Origin: Chamaecrista fasciculata
Lineage: Eukaryota > Streptophyta > Magnoliopsida > Fabales > Fabaceae
Reading direction: 5' to 3'
Assembly (NCBI GenBank): GCA_003254925.1
Contig: QANZ01029111.1
Coordinates: 7,567 to 71,566, forward strand
DNA: 64,000 nucleotides
Numbering within the stretch: the first letter of the stretch is position 1; each line of letters opens with the position of its first letter. A program made the translations under genes and the position numbers. Below are positions 47,231 through 57,423 of the stretch, piece after piece. The notes beneath the pieces were generated by a model. It made no database searches and had not been told where the DNA came from. It was given only the letters and a program-made list of their open reading frames with translations.

Positions 47231-47544
47231 TGATACCAATAAGTTTAACCAGTATTTAACAATAAAACTTTCTGCTGTAATTTGACTTCGTAGCAATGCA
47301 ACGTTGGCAGTAATGATGAAATGTAACTACAATATTTTCAAAATCTTTCTCTTTTAGTCTCAGACTTACTTTTGGGATGCAATTTGAGCTAGTTTGTTGA
47401 CGATTTTAACTACACAGAAAAATAGCTCTTCAGTAGTTAACACATAGTTCCGAAATCATTATATTTGGATGTAAAACAAGTGAGATATGACTAATTTCAC
47501 TCCTTTAACCATGAAACAAGCGGCCCACTTTCGAAGTCTTGTAC

Positions 47545-48240
47545 AGTAACTGAGCTCCCAGCATCCATCCAAGAACTAAAAGCTTGTAACTGCTCATCCC
47601 TAAAGACAGCACAATTCACTTATTTGTTAGAACCAAAGATGGCTTGCGCTCTTTTCCAAAATTGCGCGAAATTAGATGTGTATTCACTCAAGACTTTTCT
47701 AGCATATGTGCTGGTACATAGAACCAAAGTTCCATCAGAAATACAAACGAACCATGACATGGAAAGTAAGGCTGATTTTGAAGTAATATATCCAGGAAAC
47801 AGAGTTCCTGAGTGGTTCAAATACAGGACAATTGAGGCTTCCATGACTATTGATTTCTCCTCTGCTCCTCATTCCCTTGATTGGGGTTTAGTTTTCTGCT
47901 TTGTTTTGGGTCACACTGATCTATTAGCATATAAAACGGCCTTTATCACGGATCACGTTTATCTGTATTACAATGACAAGATTTGTTCACAAATACATGA
48001 GAGGATTAAGGGAAACAGAGGCATTTGTAGTTCAGAAATTTTATTGGAAATGGGGCATGATTGTGATATTTTGGAGATAAAAGAGTGAGGCGTGTGTCCA
48101 ACATATGCATCAGAATATCAGGATTTTATTAAACGAATGGCATCCAAGTTACAAGCAAGTGAATCTGGAGTAACAGATGGGTGGTCGTATGAGATCAAAG
48201 ATATCAATGATGTATGGTTGTTTTCCTGCTTTTCAGATCT
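47545..48240 (+). pseudogene. TNL G relic: C-terminal (C-JID) part of the last exon only
   Basis: Plus strand from about 47560 reads CNCSSLKTAQFT, then FQNCAKLDVYSLKTFLAYVL, GNRVPEWFKYRTIEASM, TIDFSSAPHSLDWGLVFCF and HERIKGNRG, matching the C-JID regions of TNLs D and F. An in-frame TGA at 48086-48088 stands where the paralogues have Cys in ECG(A/V)CPTY. After it the frame goes on, CPTYASEYQDFIKRMASK. TIR, NB-ARC and LRRs are absent. Because only one stop interrupts a long matching frame, the decay is recent or the part was maintained for a while. Confidence 0.85.
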
Positions 48241-48352
48241 TTCAGCGAGGATGCCCTTAGCTAGTTTGGCTTGCTCCAAATTTGAAATCGGCTTTAATTG
48301 ATGTACAATATTCTATGTCATATAGGTACTTATACTAAGTTTTCGACTTTTA

Positions 48353-48772
48353 GGGTATGTTTGTATGGGGTGTCAACGGGGGAATGGAGAGGGGAGGAAG
48401 GGACAAAAGGTAAAAAAATTATGTTTGGAAGTTTTTTTTAGAGGAGAGTGGAGTGGACAAGGAGGGACACTTGGCACCCCAAAATTCAATTTTTGCTGAC
48501 ACCCCAAATTGGGGTGCCAAGGAAGGAGGGGACAGTTTTATTATTTTTTAATGACAATTATATCCTTATACTGACAAAATATAACATCTGTCCATTCCAT
48601 TCCATTACTAATAACTTCCAAACAAGATTAACAAGTGTCCATTCCTTTCCTCAATAAAAACTCTCAAACAACATATCTACTCAGTCCATTAATATCCCCT
48701 CTCCTCTCCATCCTATTAGTGTCCATTAATGTCCTCTCCTCTCCATCTTCACTAAAACTCCCAGACATAGCC
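48353..48772. mobile_element. Tourist-like (PIF/Harbinger) MITE with TTA target duplication
   Basis: The ends GGGTATGTTTGTATGGG and the imperfect inverse CTCCCAGACATAGCC are flanked by TTA on both sides (48350-48352, 48773-48775). It is 420 bp, non-coding, with inverted 'ggggagg'/'cctctcc' tracts inside. Confidence 0.75.
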
Positions 48773-48775
48773 TTA

Positions 48776-49306
48776 GTATCTTGGAAGAAGTGGAAGAATC
48801 TCGGAAAATCTATTGCTGTAATTCAAAATGAGATCAACAACTTCCCCAGAATAATAGGACAATATATATATATATATATATATCAGACCAAAAAAAAAAA
48901 GAAGTTCTTCCAGCCATTGCACTCTTTTGTCATAGATGCATTTATACGTATAGCTAATTATTTTCCTTTAAAGTTGGGGTCATATATATACCTATACAAA
49001 ACATATATATACTATAGAAAATTTGAGGCGATAGGTCGGCACGACTTCGTTTCTCCTTTGCTGCAAATTTACATGTGTTTGTGTGTATTAACATTGTTGT
49101 AGTTTTAGATGGGAAAGCAGTATCTGAATCCAAGAGGAAACCTGCATTAACATTTAGCATTATATAGTTCAGGAGTTCAGGCCATTCCTCTATCAGTAAC
49201 CGAAACTGTTGAAAACTTCTGATATGCAATCAAAAAATAAAAAGTCTGCAATACAAGTAAAATGTGTTTTCTGCTTTTTTTTTTTTTCTTTTTACATGTG
49301 TTCGTT
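48776..49306. other. Gene-free stretch with a (TA)n tract
   Basis: A TA dinucleotide tract lies at about 48863-48883. Nothing else is recognisable. Confidence 0.4.
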
Positions 49307-49458
49307 TATGGAAAAATTTAACCAAAAGTGTGGGAGATGAAATCACTAACCTAAAATCGATGAAAAAAAATTGACATGGTAAAGATCTTACAAATCACAT
49401 TCTCGAAAGCTTGCAAAGAAAGAGTTCAGAGATTCTCCACAGAGAGAAGTCAGAGGCT
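49307..49458 (-). mobile_element. Inverted part of a second Copia LTR
   Basis: It is the reverse complement of 51563-51714 ('ttaaccaaaagtgtgggaga', 'cttgcaaagaaagagttc', 'ctccacagagagaagtcaga'). The same inverted LTR continues at 51172 beyond a nested LTR. Fossil. Confidence 0.85.
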
Positions 49459-51168
49459 TGATGATCTGTCCATATTCTATCATGCATTTTAGTGACATTT
49501 AGGGGCATTTTATATACATTTGGGAGCTAATTGCATGTCTTTATAACCTTTTATGATAGAATATGATGCTTTGAGGTTTAGTGCTTATTAGGACTAATTT
49601 GTGATAGATTTTGTGATTTTTATTGTGTTTAATTCTTTCATTTATTTTATCACTCTAATCTTGAGGAATCACTTAATCTTTAATGTTTTTGGAAGGTTTA
49701 AATGAAGCCTTAAGCTTGAGAAACCTCAAAGAAGAGCCAAGGATGCAAGGAAAGGAGCCAAGGACCAATTCAGCAATGTTTTTAGCTACTCAGCAGAGTA
49801 GGCCGTTGGAAAGCCTCCACCTTCATAACGGCGGACCAACGGCCTCTGTCGCAGAAAATTTTAGATTTTAAAGCCCAAGCCCATTTCTCCAAGATCCAAC
49901 CCGGCCCACCTCAGAATGATCCGAAATTTAACTGAAAATCAGGGTCTTTAGGGTTTCTTACCACATTAGCACACACTCTCCAACTTCCACCATCTTCTTC
50001 ATCTTATTCTTTGCCATTTTCGTCCCTTTGAAGTTCCTTGTGGTGGCCATGGCTGGTTGTCTTAGTTTGTGGCTTGGTGGAGCTCATTTCTTCACCATGA
50101 GTAGCTAGACATCTTCACCCGGAGGAGTAATGAAGTCAAGCTTGAGCTAGGAGCATTATTTGAGGGAGTTTTCTCATATTCTTCTTGAGTTTCATCTTAG
50201 TTTTCTTGATTCTTAGTTGGGATTCGAGTAAACTACTAAATTGGTCCCTGGATTATTGACTCGCTGACAAATTGGTCCCCGAATTTAGGAAATTGACAAA
50301 TAAGTCCCCGAATTTTTCTAACGAGTCAAATAGGTCCCCGAATTTTTCTAATGTTTGTCAAATAGGTCCTTCTGTTCGGGGACCTATTTGACTAACGTTA
50401 GAAAAATTTGGGGACCTATTTGACTTGTTAGAAAAATTCGGGGACCTATTTGTCAATTTCCTAAATTCGGGGACCAATCTGTCAGCGAGCCAATAATCCA
50501 GGGACCAATTTGGTAGTTTACTCGTTGGGATTCTGAACTTTGATGTAATCTTTAGTTGTGTTGCTGAACTTAAGAGTTTGATATAATATTTCCATTCACA
50601 CTTGTTGAAATTCTTAGGGTTGATGTTTATCATGAGAATGTTGACTTGTAGTGTGATAGCTTTGTGATTGGTCCAATTACTTTGTTGTTTAACTCTTGGT
50701 TTATGCTTCAAATCATCAATGCAATGAGGATTTCATTTCTAGTTATGAATTTGATCTTGGTTGAGGTGTGTTCATGATTAGTGTGTTAATCTAAGTCACT
50801 TGGTTAGTGACTACCCTAGGATGATTAGTATGAGATGCTCCCAATTTATCTTTTGTTGGTAATGATGGCTTGATTGAGTTGCTCCAAAGGGTACTTTCTC
50901 CATTTGATTTTCACATCTCTTATCTTTAAGTTTCATTTTAGTCCTTATAAACAAAAACCACAAAAAGATTTATTGCTTTGTTTTAATCTTGTTTTAGTTA
51001 ATTAGATAAACTTTCAAAGACATTTACATTGCTTTTACCTAGTTAGCAAGAGTTTAGCATTATTTTTCTTTAAACCATTCAAGAAAGTTCCTCAAGAGAA
51101 ACGACCCGGATTGCGCCACTTTAGTGCATAAATTCGGTTATTTGGCCGCCTTACCACGGGCGAGGTCA
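49459..51168 (+). mobile_element. Gypsy-type solo LTR or short LTR-element fossil nested in the Copia LTR
   Basis: It begins TGATGATCTGTCCATATTC and ends near 'cgaggtca'. It is about 1.7 kb with 'aacgacccggattgcgccac' near the end. It splits the inverted Copia LTR and itself contains a MITE. No gag or pol is seen. The exact ends and target duplication are uncertain. Confidence 0.65.
50226..50523. mobile_element. Mutator-like foldback MITE with 10-bp target duplication
   Basis: The ends GAGTAAACTACTAAATTGG and CCAATTTGGTAGTTTACTC are inverted, and most of the 298 bp is a palindrome of 'ggggacctatttg' modules. GTTGGGATTC flanks both sides exactly (50216-50225 and 50524-50533). Confidence 0.9.
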
Positions 51169-51171
51169 CTT

Positions 51172-51560
51172 GAGTAATGAGAGTGATTATGATAAACTTG
51201 TCTTACCCTCTTTATGAGGAAAGCCTCTATATATAAGCCAAAACATATGCATAAATAATTAATAAACCTCAACCTAAAATACCCTTAATATTATAAAATA
51301 GGGTAAATTACACAAAATGGCCCTGTGGTTTGACCCATTTTCAGATAGGGACCCTATCTGACACTTTTTAAACCATAAGGACCCTATCTGAAAATGGGTC
51401 AAACCATAGGGCCATTTTGTGTAATTTACCCTATTTTATAATATTAAGGGTATTTTAGGTTGAGGCTTATTAATTATTTATGCATATGTTTTGGCCTATA
51501 TATAGAGGCTTTCCTCATAAAGAGGGTAAGACAAGTTTATCATAATCACTCTCATTACTC
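51172..51560. repeat. Large palindrome made of head-to-head Copia LTR starts
   Basis: The left arm 51172-51350 and right arm 51381-51560 are near-perfect inverted copies, about 180 bp each around a 30-bp centre. The middle part, 51301-51431, starts GGGTAAATTACACAAAATGG and ends with its inverse, like a mini Mutator-type foldback. Outward, the arms continue as Copia LTR sequence in opposite directions. Confidence 0.92.
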
Positions 51561-51731
51561 GAGCCTCTGACTTCTCTCTGTGGAGAATCTTTGAACTCTT
51601 TCTTTGCAAGCTTTCGAGAATGTGATTTGTAAGATCTTTACCATGTCAATTTTCTTTCATTGATTTTAGGTTAGTGATTTCATCTCCCACACTTTTGGTT
51701 AAATTTTTCCATCAATTAGTATCAGAGCTTG
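51381..51731 (+). mobile_element. Forward Copia LTR part and primer-binding site
   Basis: The LTR ends TTTCCATCA at 51714 and is followed by ATTAGTATCAGAGCTTG, the tRNA-Met type primer site of Copia elements. Fossil. Confidence 0.8.
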
Positions 51732-51744
51732 ATGCATTGGTTTC

Positions 51745-52262
51745 TTCCCTTTCGAGGATGAAGGGAAGTCACCTTTGCTCGTGGAAGGATGATAAAGATA
51801 ATTCACAGAAGGTGCAACGGAAGCATTCTTCAAGAGTGACTCTTCCTCTTGTGTTACTATAGAAATCATCTGATCGACAGACCACTCCCCTTCTTGAGTA
51901 TTATAGGTGGTCCTTAACATCTGAAATTGAGACGGAAGAGATTCGAGAGCAAACCAGACCAAAAAGTCATCTCCCAGCTCAATTCCCAGAGTTCTCAGCT
52001 TGTTTGAATAGTGGATAAGCTTCATCAGATGTTCACGAACACCAGAAGCTCCATCGTATCTCGTCTTCAATAGAAGAGATAGATACTGACATTTCTGAGA
52101 CTTGTCAAATTTCTTGAACTTTTGTCCAAGAGCCTTCAGGAAGTCAGCTGCTACCAGCATATCAGGAATTCCCAGTCTGATTGAACTATCAATGGTATAC
52201 TTCATAGCCATCAGACAAATCCTATTCGATTCTTCCCATTCTCTGTAGTATGCTTTTCCCAT
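51745..52262 (-). mobile_element. Copia gag (UBN2-type) fragment, minus strand
   Basis: The minus-strand frame reads AYYREWEESNRICLMAMKYT, then LKALGQKFKKFDKSQK and LMKLIHYSNKLRTLGIELGD, the gag region of plant Copia elements. It runs opposite to the primer site next to it, so the locus is a rearranged fossil. Confidence 0.8.
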
Positions 52263-52791
52263 TCTCTGTATTTTATTAATGCATTTCTATTTATGATTTA
52301 TTTTTTTTATTTTTAGTAGTTATAAATGTAAAAATTTGGATGAATATAAATTTATATGAACAAAAAGTTATTTTAATTAAAAATTTTCGTATCCGAGTCC
52401 AAGTATGGAGATTAAACTACCCTACGGGTATGGGTATAGGGTTGATTTTGATACCCGCTCACCTTCGAGTCCGGCTATCATAGTACCTACCCATATCATG
52501 CCTATTCATGGACCAAAAAGTTGGCGGTGGTGTAAAATTCAGAGATTGATTGACTAGTGACAATCCAGGGACCAAAAAATAAGTTTTCTCGAAGATAAAT
52601 ATGTGAAATCAAACCTTCGCGCAAGATCAACTAGGAAAATCTCAACGGTATCGAGAATATGAGTAAGTAAAATCAAACATGAATATGTGAAATCAAACAT
52701 AAACAGTCACTCAAGATCGAACAGGAAAATCTCAACGTTATTAAGAATATGAATATGTGAAATCAAAGCTAGGGTTCCGTGATGAACTAAC
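52263..52791. other. Gene-free stretch
   Basis: Non-coding. 'atatgtgaaatcaaac' and 'aggaaaatctcaacg' recur three to four times between 52590 and 52760 as a short degenerate tandem array. Confidence 0.45.
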
Positions 52792-52936
52792 CTTGTGAAT
52801 GGGAGGGACTCTGAGGCTGAGGCTGAAGCGAAAGGGAAGAATAGTGAGCGGAACAAGCATCAAGTTCCTTCAAGAGATCGGTGAACTCGTAGGAAGAAGA
52901 AGACGATTTCGTCTCATGGTTGAGAATTTTCTCCAT
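52792..52936 (-). CDS. Orphan first-exon-like segment, family unknown
   Basis: Minus strand ATG at 52936 opens MEKILNHETKSSSSSYEF, then TDLLKELDACSAHYSS and SLSLQPQ..., and reaches SPSHSQ with a plausible donor (CACAAG/GTTAGT) at 52792-52791. Upstream is 'aaaccctaggcagaaacc', typical of a plant 5' UTR. No second exon was found to the left before the Copia gag fragment. It could be the first exon of a real gene cut off by insertions, or a captured piece. I do not recognise the protein. Confidence 0.4.
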
Positions 52937-52999
52937 CGAAGAAAGTCTCTTTGAATTTGGTACAAGGTTTCTGCCTAGGGTTTTATATTTATATGTATA

Positions 53000-54329
53000 C
53001 TTGATTACTTGTACAACAAGTAAATCAGAATCCTAATCAACATATTAGCGCAAAACAAAAATTAATTATTGTCATATGATTTAAAATTAATTAATTATGT
53101 TTTTTTTAGTATCTCCGGTTGTTATATTTTTTTCTTTTTCAATGATTGTCAAGTACACTTATTTAGAAAATAATTTGAATTATATTCACAACCTGTTCAA
53201 GATATCTTTCAAATTTAGAATTGATTTTTAAAAAATTAGATTATTTTCATATTATCACTCCCATTGGAAATGTGAGTATAAAAAATGTGATTTCATCGGA
53301 TTTTTGTTATTATTTTTAATTTGGATAATTGAAATAAATAATTTCTCTCTCATAATATGAAGTTTTTTAAAATGTCAAATGATGATATGCATGAATAATT
53401 TTTTCGTGATATAACACTTTAAGTCTTTAACTATTATGAAACACTTAATAAAAAATTCTGATTCTAACATTATTAGAAACCATTTTAGCGTAATTGTCAT
53501 TATCAATATCATGAGTTTTTTATGTAATATTACATTTGTTTATTCCATACTGCAAAGACAATTACACACACGGTATACTTTGTAATTTATTTATATAGTA
53601 AAGTCATCCATGCATATTGCACGGGTCAAATTCTAGCTATAGTTAGTCTGTATCTACCACGTTCAGTGTTCATTCAAAGTCAATTATATATTGCATTATT
53701 TAGAGTTCATTTCAGGGAAGGTATTAAAATTTTATTATCACATTTAAACAATGATGAATCTAGGGACAAAACTGAAAATATTGTTTAATGGAAGTTTTCC
53801 AAAATGTCAATTGAAGATAAACAATAATAATTTTCTCTATGATTTACTACTTAGCTTTGGGTTTTATCGTTAACACCAATTTTAATTACTTTTTTGGTTT
53901 GCAGTTATTAACATTAATTATATCTAATGAGATAACAGTACATAATTTTATCAATATTTATCATACACCATATACTGTATAGAATATTGTATACTTTGTA
54001 ACTTATTTTAATAGTATAACCCTGTGTACTATGAAACTAACACATGGGTTAATCAATGTAGAATAACAAAATGATAAAATAATCCAATGTGTTCACAAAT
54101 ATAAAATCATTTATAAAATTTCTTTATAGCCTAACATCTCGTACTACATCACACAGGTATAACTCTAGTATACCTTAAAAGCACTGTCCTGTCCACTGTC
54201 ATTCAACTACAATTAAAGGCAGATGACTAGATGAGACCATTTTGCACCAAATTAAAGGGAAAAAACTCTTAAGGACGAAATTTAACAGTGTACAAAAAAT
54301 AAATTAATTAATTCCATCCAAAATTACTT
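53000..54329. mobile_element. AT-rich stretch with two Helitron-like 3' ends (tentative)
   Basis: 'gcacgggtcaaattctag' ends with CTAG at 53633-53636, and 'cacaggtataactctag' ends with CTAG at 54165-54168 followed by T. Plant Helitrons often end in a short hairpin plus a similar text and CTRR. The hairpins here are weak and no 5' TC end was fixed. No gene is visible. Confidence 0.3.
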
Positions 54330-54690
54330 TTTAATGAGAACAATGTGATTTCAAACTACATACCCTCCATTCAGATCCACTGACATTTAATGATTAATTC
54401 ATATATATCTTATTGTTGAACTGTCAGAACGTGTAAGCATAACATGCTTCTTGTCTTTTATGAATCACTGAATTTTGTGTTGATTTTTTTCCCTTGGCTC
54501 CATTTGGAACAATACAGAAAGCAAAGAAGTCACTCACAATTGGTTCATTTTCTTTTTGTTGAAACTTAGGTTTTTTGCCTCATTGGTTTGTTTTCTCAGT
54601 ATGGTGGTGGTCACAAGCTCTAGCGAGCTAGATGAAGCTTCTGATTCAAATTAAGACAGACAAGTTGAACTCAAAGCATTTCATGAATCA
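54330..54690 (+). pseudogene. Relic of the 5' end of the dioxygenase gene (duplicate of 56150-56580)
   Basis: The promoter-side text ('actacataccctcca', 'tgtcagaac.tgt.agcata') and the start of the coding region (MVVVTSSSELDEASDSN, then a stop, then RQVELKAFHESK) match the gene at 56486. Homology ends at about 54690. It is a short 5' duplicate. Confidence 0.85.
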
Positions 54691-54925
54691 AAGGAAAAAA
54701 ACTCAAAAGGACGAAATTAAACGGTGTCCAAAAAAAAAAATTAATTCCATCAAAAATTACTTCCTAAATTTCAAATGAACAGAAAGTCAACAAACTGATA
54801 TGGTAGTTAGTGATATCAGGCTATCCTGTATTAAAGTGTGTGATATATTTTACAGAATAAAATATAACAAAATAAAAAAACTGTAACAACATCTGAAATT
54901 AAAGTGTGTGATATATTTTAAATTA

Positions 54926-55907
54926 GGGTAAAATGCACTTTGGTACCCTGTGGTTAGGACTGAATCCATTTTGGTACCCTGAAAGACAAAATTTAACACT
55001 TTGGTACCGTGAGGTTTGCGCCGTTAGCACTTTGGTACCCTGTGGTTATTTTTCGTCAAGATTAAACAAAAAGTGCTGACGTGACTCAATCTTAGCCGTC
55101 GATTTCTACTACATCTTATCGGTTAGTTTCTATTGTTGCTTAAATCATATTTCACTCTTCAACAAGATTTCTTTTGTGCGTTTAGGTCCTCTCCCTTTGG
55201 TAAAACGAATTAAAACACAAGAAACTAAAAGAATTGATGGAGTGAAACCAAATATTAGTTATTTAATTTGTAAATTAATTCATGGGAATATTCTTCAAAT
55301 TATTCAAGTTTACTTTCAAAATTTCATTTAAGTAGTTGTATTTGAACATGAGTAGGACTAAATTACATTTATTTTCTAGATTTAGGACTGATATGTAATT
55401 ATCTCCTTTTTTCTATTTTCCAAAAGTATATTTTGACCCCCAAAAAGTTTTTATAATTTTTATTTTAGTCCTCCAATATCATGATCTAGGGAATTTTTTT
55501 TGTAAATTTTGAAACTATTTGGGGGCATTATGCGATTTTGCAAAAATTTTGTAAAGTTTATCTTCTCATCATCGAATCACACAGTTTTGGAACTAAACTG
55601 CATTTTATTTATCAGATTTAGGACTAATTTGTAATTTTATTCTTTTTCTAATATTTTTCATTATTACATTTTGACCCCAAAAATTTGATATAATTTTCAT
55701 TTTAGTCCTCAAATATTATTATCTAGGGACTTTTTGAAAATTTTGAAACTATTTGGAGGCATTTTGTAATTTTTGCAAAATCCTAACAATTTTCCGTTAA
55801 ATCTTGACGGAAAATAACCACAGGGTACCAAAGTGGTAACAACGCAAACCTTAGGGTACCAAAGTGGATTCGGTCCTAACCACAGGGTACCAAAGTGCAT
55901 TTTACCC
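54926..55907. mobile_element. Mutator-like non-autonomous element, 982 bp, exact 9-bp target duplication
   Basis: It begins GGGTAAAATGCACTTTGG and ends with the inverse CCAAAGTGCATTTTACCC. TTTAAATTA flanks both sides (54917-54925 and 55908-55916). The TIRs are about 140 bp with 'ggtaccctgtggtta' modules. The interior holds repeated 'gactaatttgtaatt' and 'cattttagtcctc' units and no gene. Confidence 0.92.
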
Positions 55908-56485
55908 TTTAAATTATTATAAGAGTAATTATGTCATTTGACCATTTTATGAAACAATTTACAAGGACCTAAAAGATAAAAAGATAAGAATGTTATTAAC
56001 AATTAGGGAGATATTGTTATGAAATTAATAAAATAGGAGGTTAATTGCTATTTTTCATAGATTAAGGGGGACATTGCAATTGAACACATAGTTTAGGGTG
56101 AGTAAATACGATTTCCCATATTTCTTATTCAGCCAACCCTTCAAAAAAAAAAAAGTGAGAACAACGTGATAAATTTTTTATCATTGGAAGTTCACAAAAC
56201 GAAAGGGATAGGAAACTACATACCCTCCAAATCCATTGACTTAAGGAATATTTATTCATATATATATCTTGTTGTTGGGCTGTCAGAACATGTGAGCATA
56301 AATGTCTTTTATAAATCACTAAACTTTGTGTAAGAAGTAAGAACTAAGAACTCTATTTATTTCCCTTGGCTTCATTTCGAATGACACAGGAATCAAAGAA
56401 AGTCACTCATGACTCACCATTGGTTTCTTTTAATTTCTTTTTGTTGAAAGTTATCTTTTTTCTGTCATTGGTTTGTTTTCTCAGT

Positions 56486-57423
56486 ATGGTGGTGGTCACA
56501 AGCTTTAGCGAGCTAGATGAAGCTTCTGATTCAAATTATGACAGACAAGTTGAACTCAATGCATTTCATGAATCAAAGGTTGGTGTGAAAGGTCTCTTGG
56601 AATCTGGGGTCAACAAGATCCCACGTATCTTCTATTATGAGAAGTTGAATGATCTCTCAGAGAGTTCTAAAAAAGGTTCAAACTTCACTCTGCCCATAAT
56701 AGACCTTGCAGGCTTACACAGCCATGCAGTTCTTCACTCTGAAGTGGTTGAGAAAATCAGAAATGCATGCCAGAAGTGGGGATTTTTCCAGGTGATTAAT
56801 CATGGGATTCCAAATGAGGTTTTGGATGAGACGATCAATGGAATCCGTAGGTTTCATGAACAAGATTCTGAGGTGAGGAAGCAGTTTTACTCGCGTGATT
56901 TGAAGAAGAAGAAGGTCAACTACTACTCTAATATTAATGTGGGTGCTGAAAATCCTGCTAACTGGAGGGATACACTTGCATTTCATATAGCTCCTGATCC
57001 AGCAAAACCCGAAGAGATCCCAGAAGTATGTAGGTAATGTGATGAAACAACTTTTTTATTTTTATTTTTTTGCTTTCCTTGTGAAAGTCTGATAATGTTC
57101 ATAAGCTATTTCTGGGAATGGGATACAGCTGATATATGAAAATGTTCAAATGATTATGGGAACAAATTGATAATATGTTGCTTATGATCTGTATCAAGTT
57201 ACAAGAAAAACTTCAATTTCAATCATTTAGAAGCTAATGCTTTTTTAATTTTCTTGACATGTCATGTTTGTGTTCATTAGTGTATTTCAGTTAACGCTTT
57301 TCAATCTGAGGCTTTTTTTGCTCTTGTTGAAATGTGTTCTAGGGACATTGTGGTTGAATATTCAAAGAAAATAAAGGATTTGGGACATACCATCTTTGAG
57401 TTATTGGAGATACAATTGACTTA
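56486..57423 (+). pseudogene. 2-oxoglutarate/Fe(II) dioxygenase (ACC oxidase homologue 1-like), truncated
   Basis: Exon 1 runs from the ATG at 56486 to the donor at about 57035. It opens MVVVTSFSELDEASDSNYDR, the usual family start; an upstream hydrophobic in-frame extension lacks a good ATG and is unlikely. The non-haem dioxygenase N-terminal domain follows: LPIIDLAGL, CQKWGFFQVINHGIPNEVLD and NWRDTLAFHIAPDP. Exon 2 begins at about 57343 (DIVVEYSKKIKDLGHTIFEL) but fails after ELLEIQLT, at a TAA about 57423. The catalytic jelly roll with the HxD...H iron ligands and the 2OG-binding RxS is missing, so no enzyme can be made. Family members oxidise small metabolites; this one's substrate is unknown. 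Confidence 0.85.

Noticed and set aside
56366-56485. Possible N-terminal membrane or signal extension on the dioxygenase
   Set aside because: The frame upstream of 56486 is open and hydrophobic, but it begins with TTG and not ATG. The family starts at the MVVVTS position.
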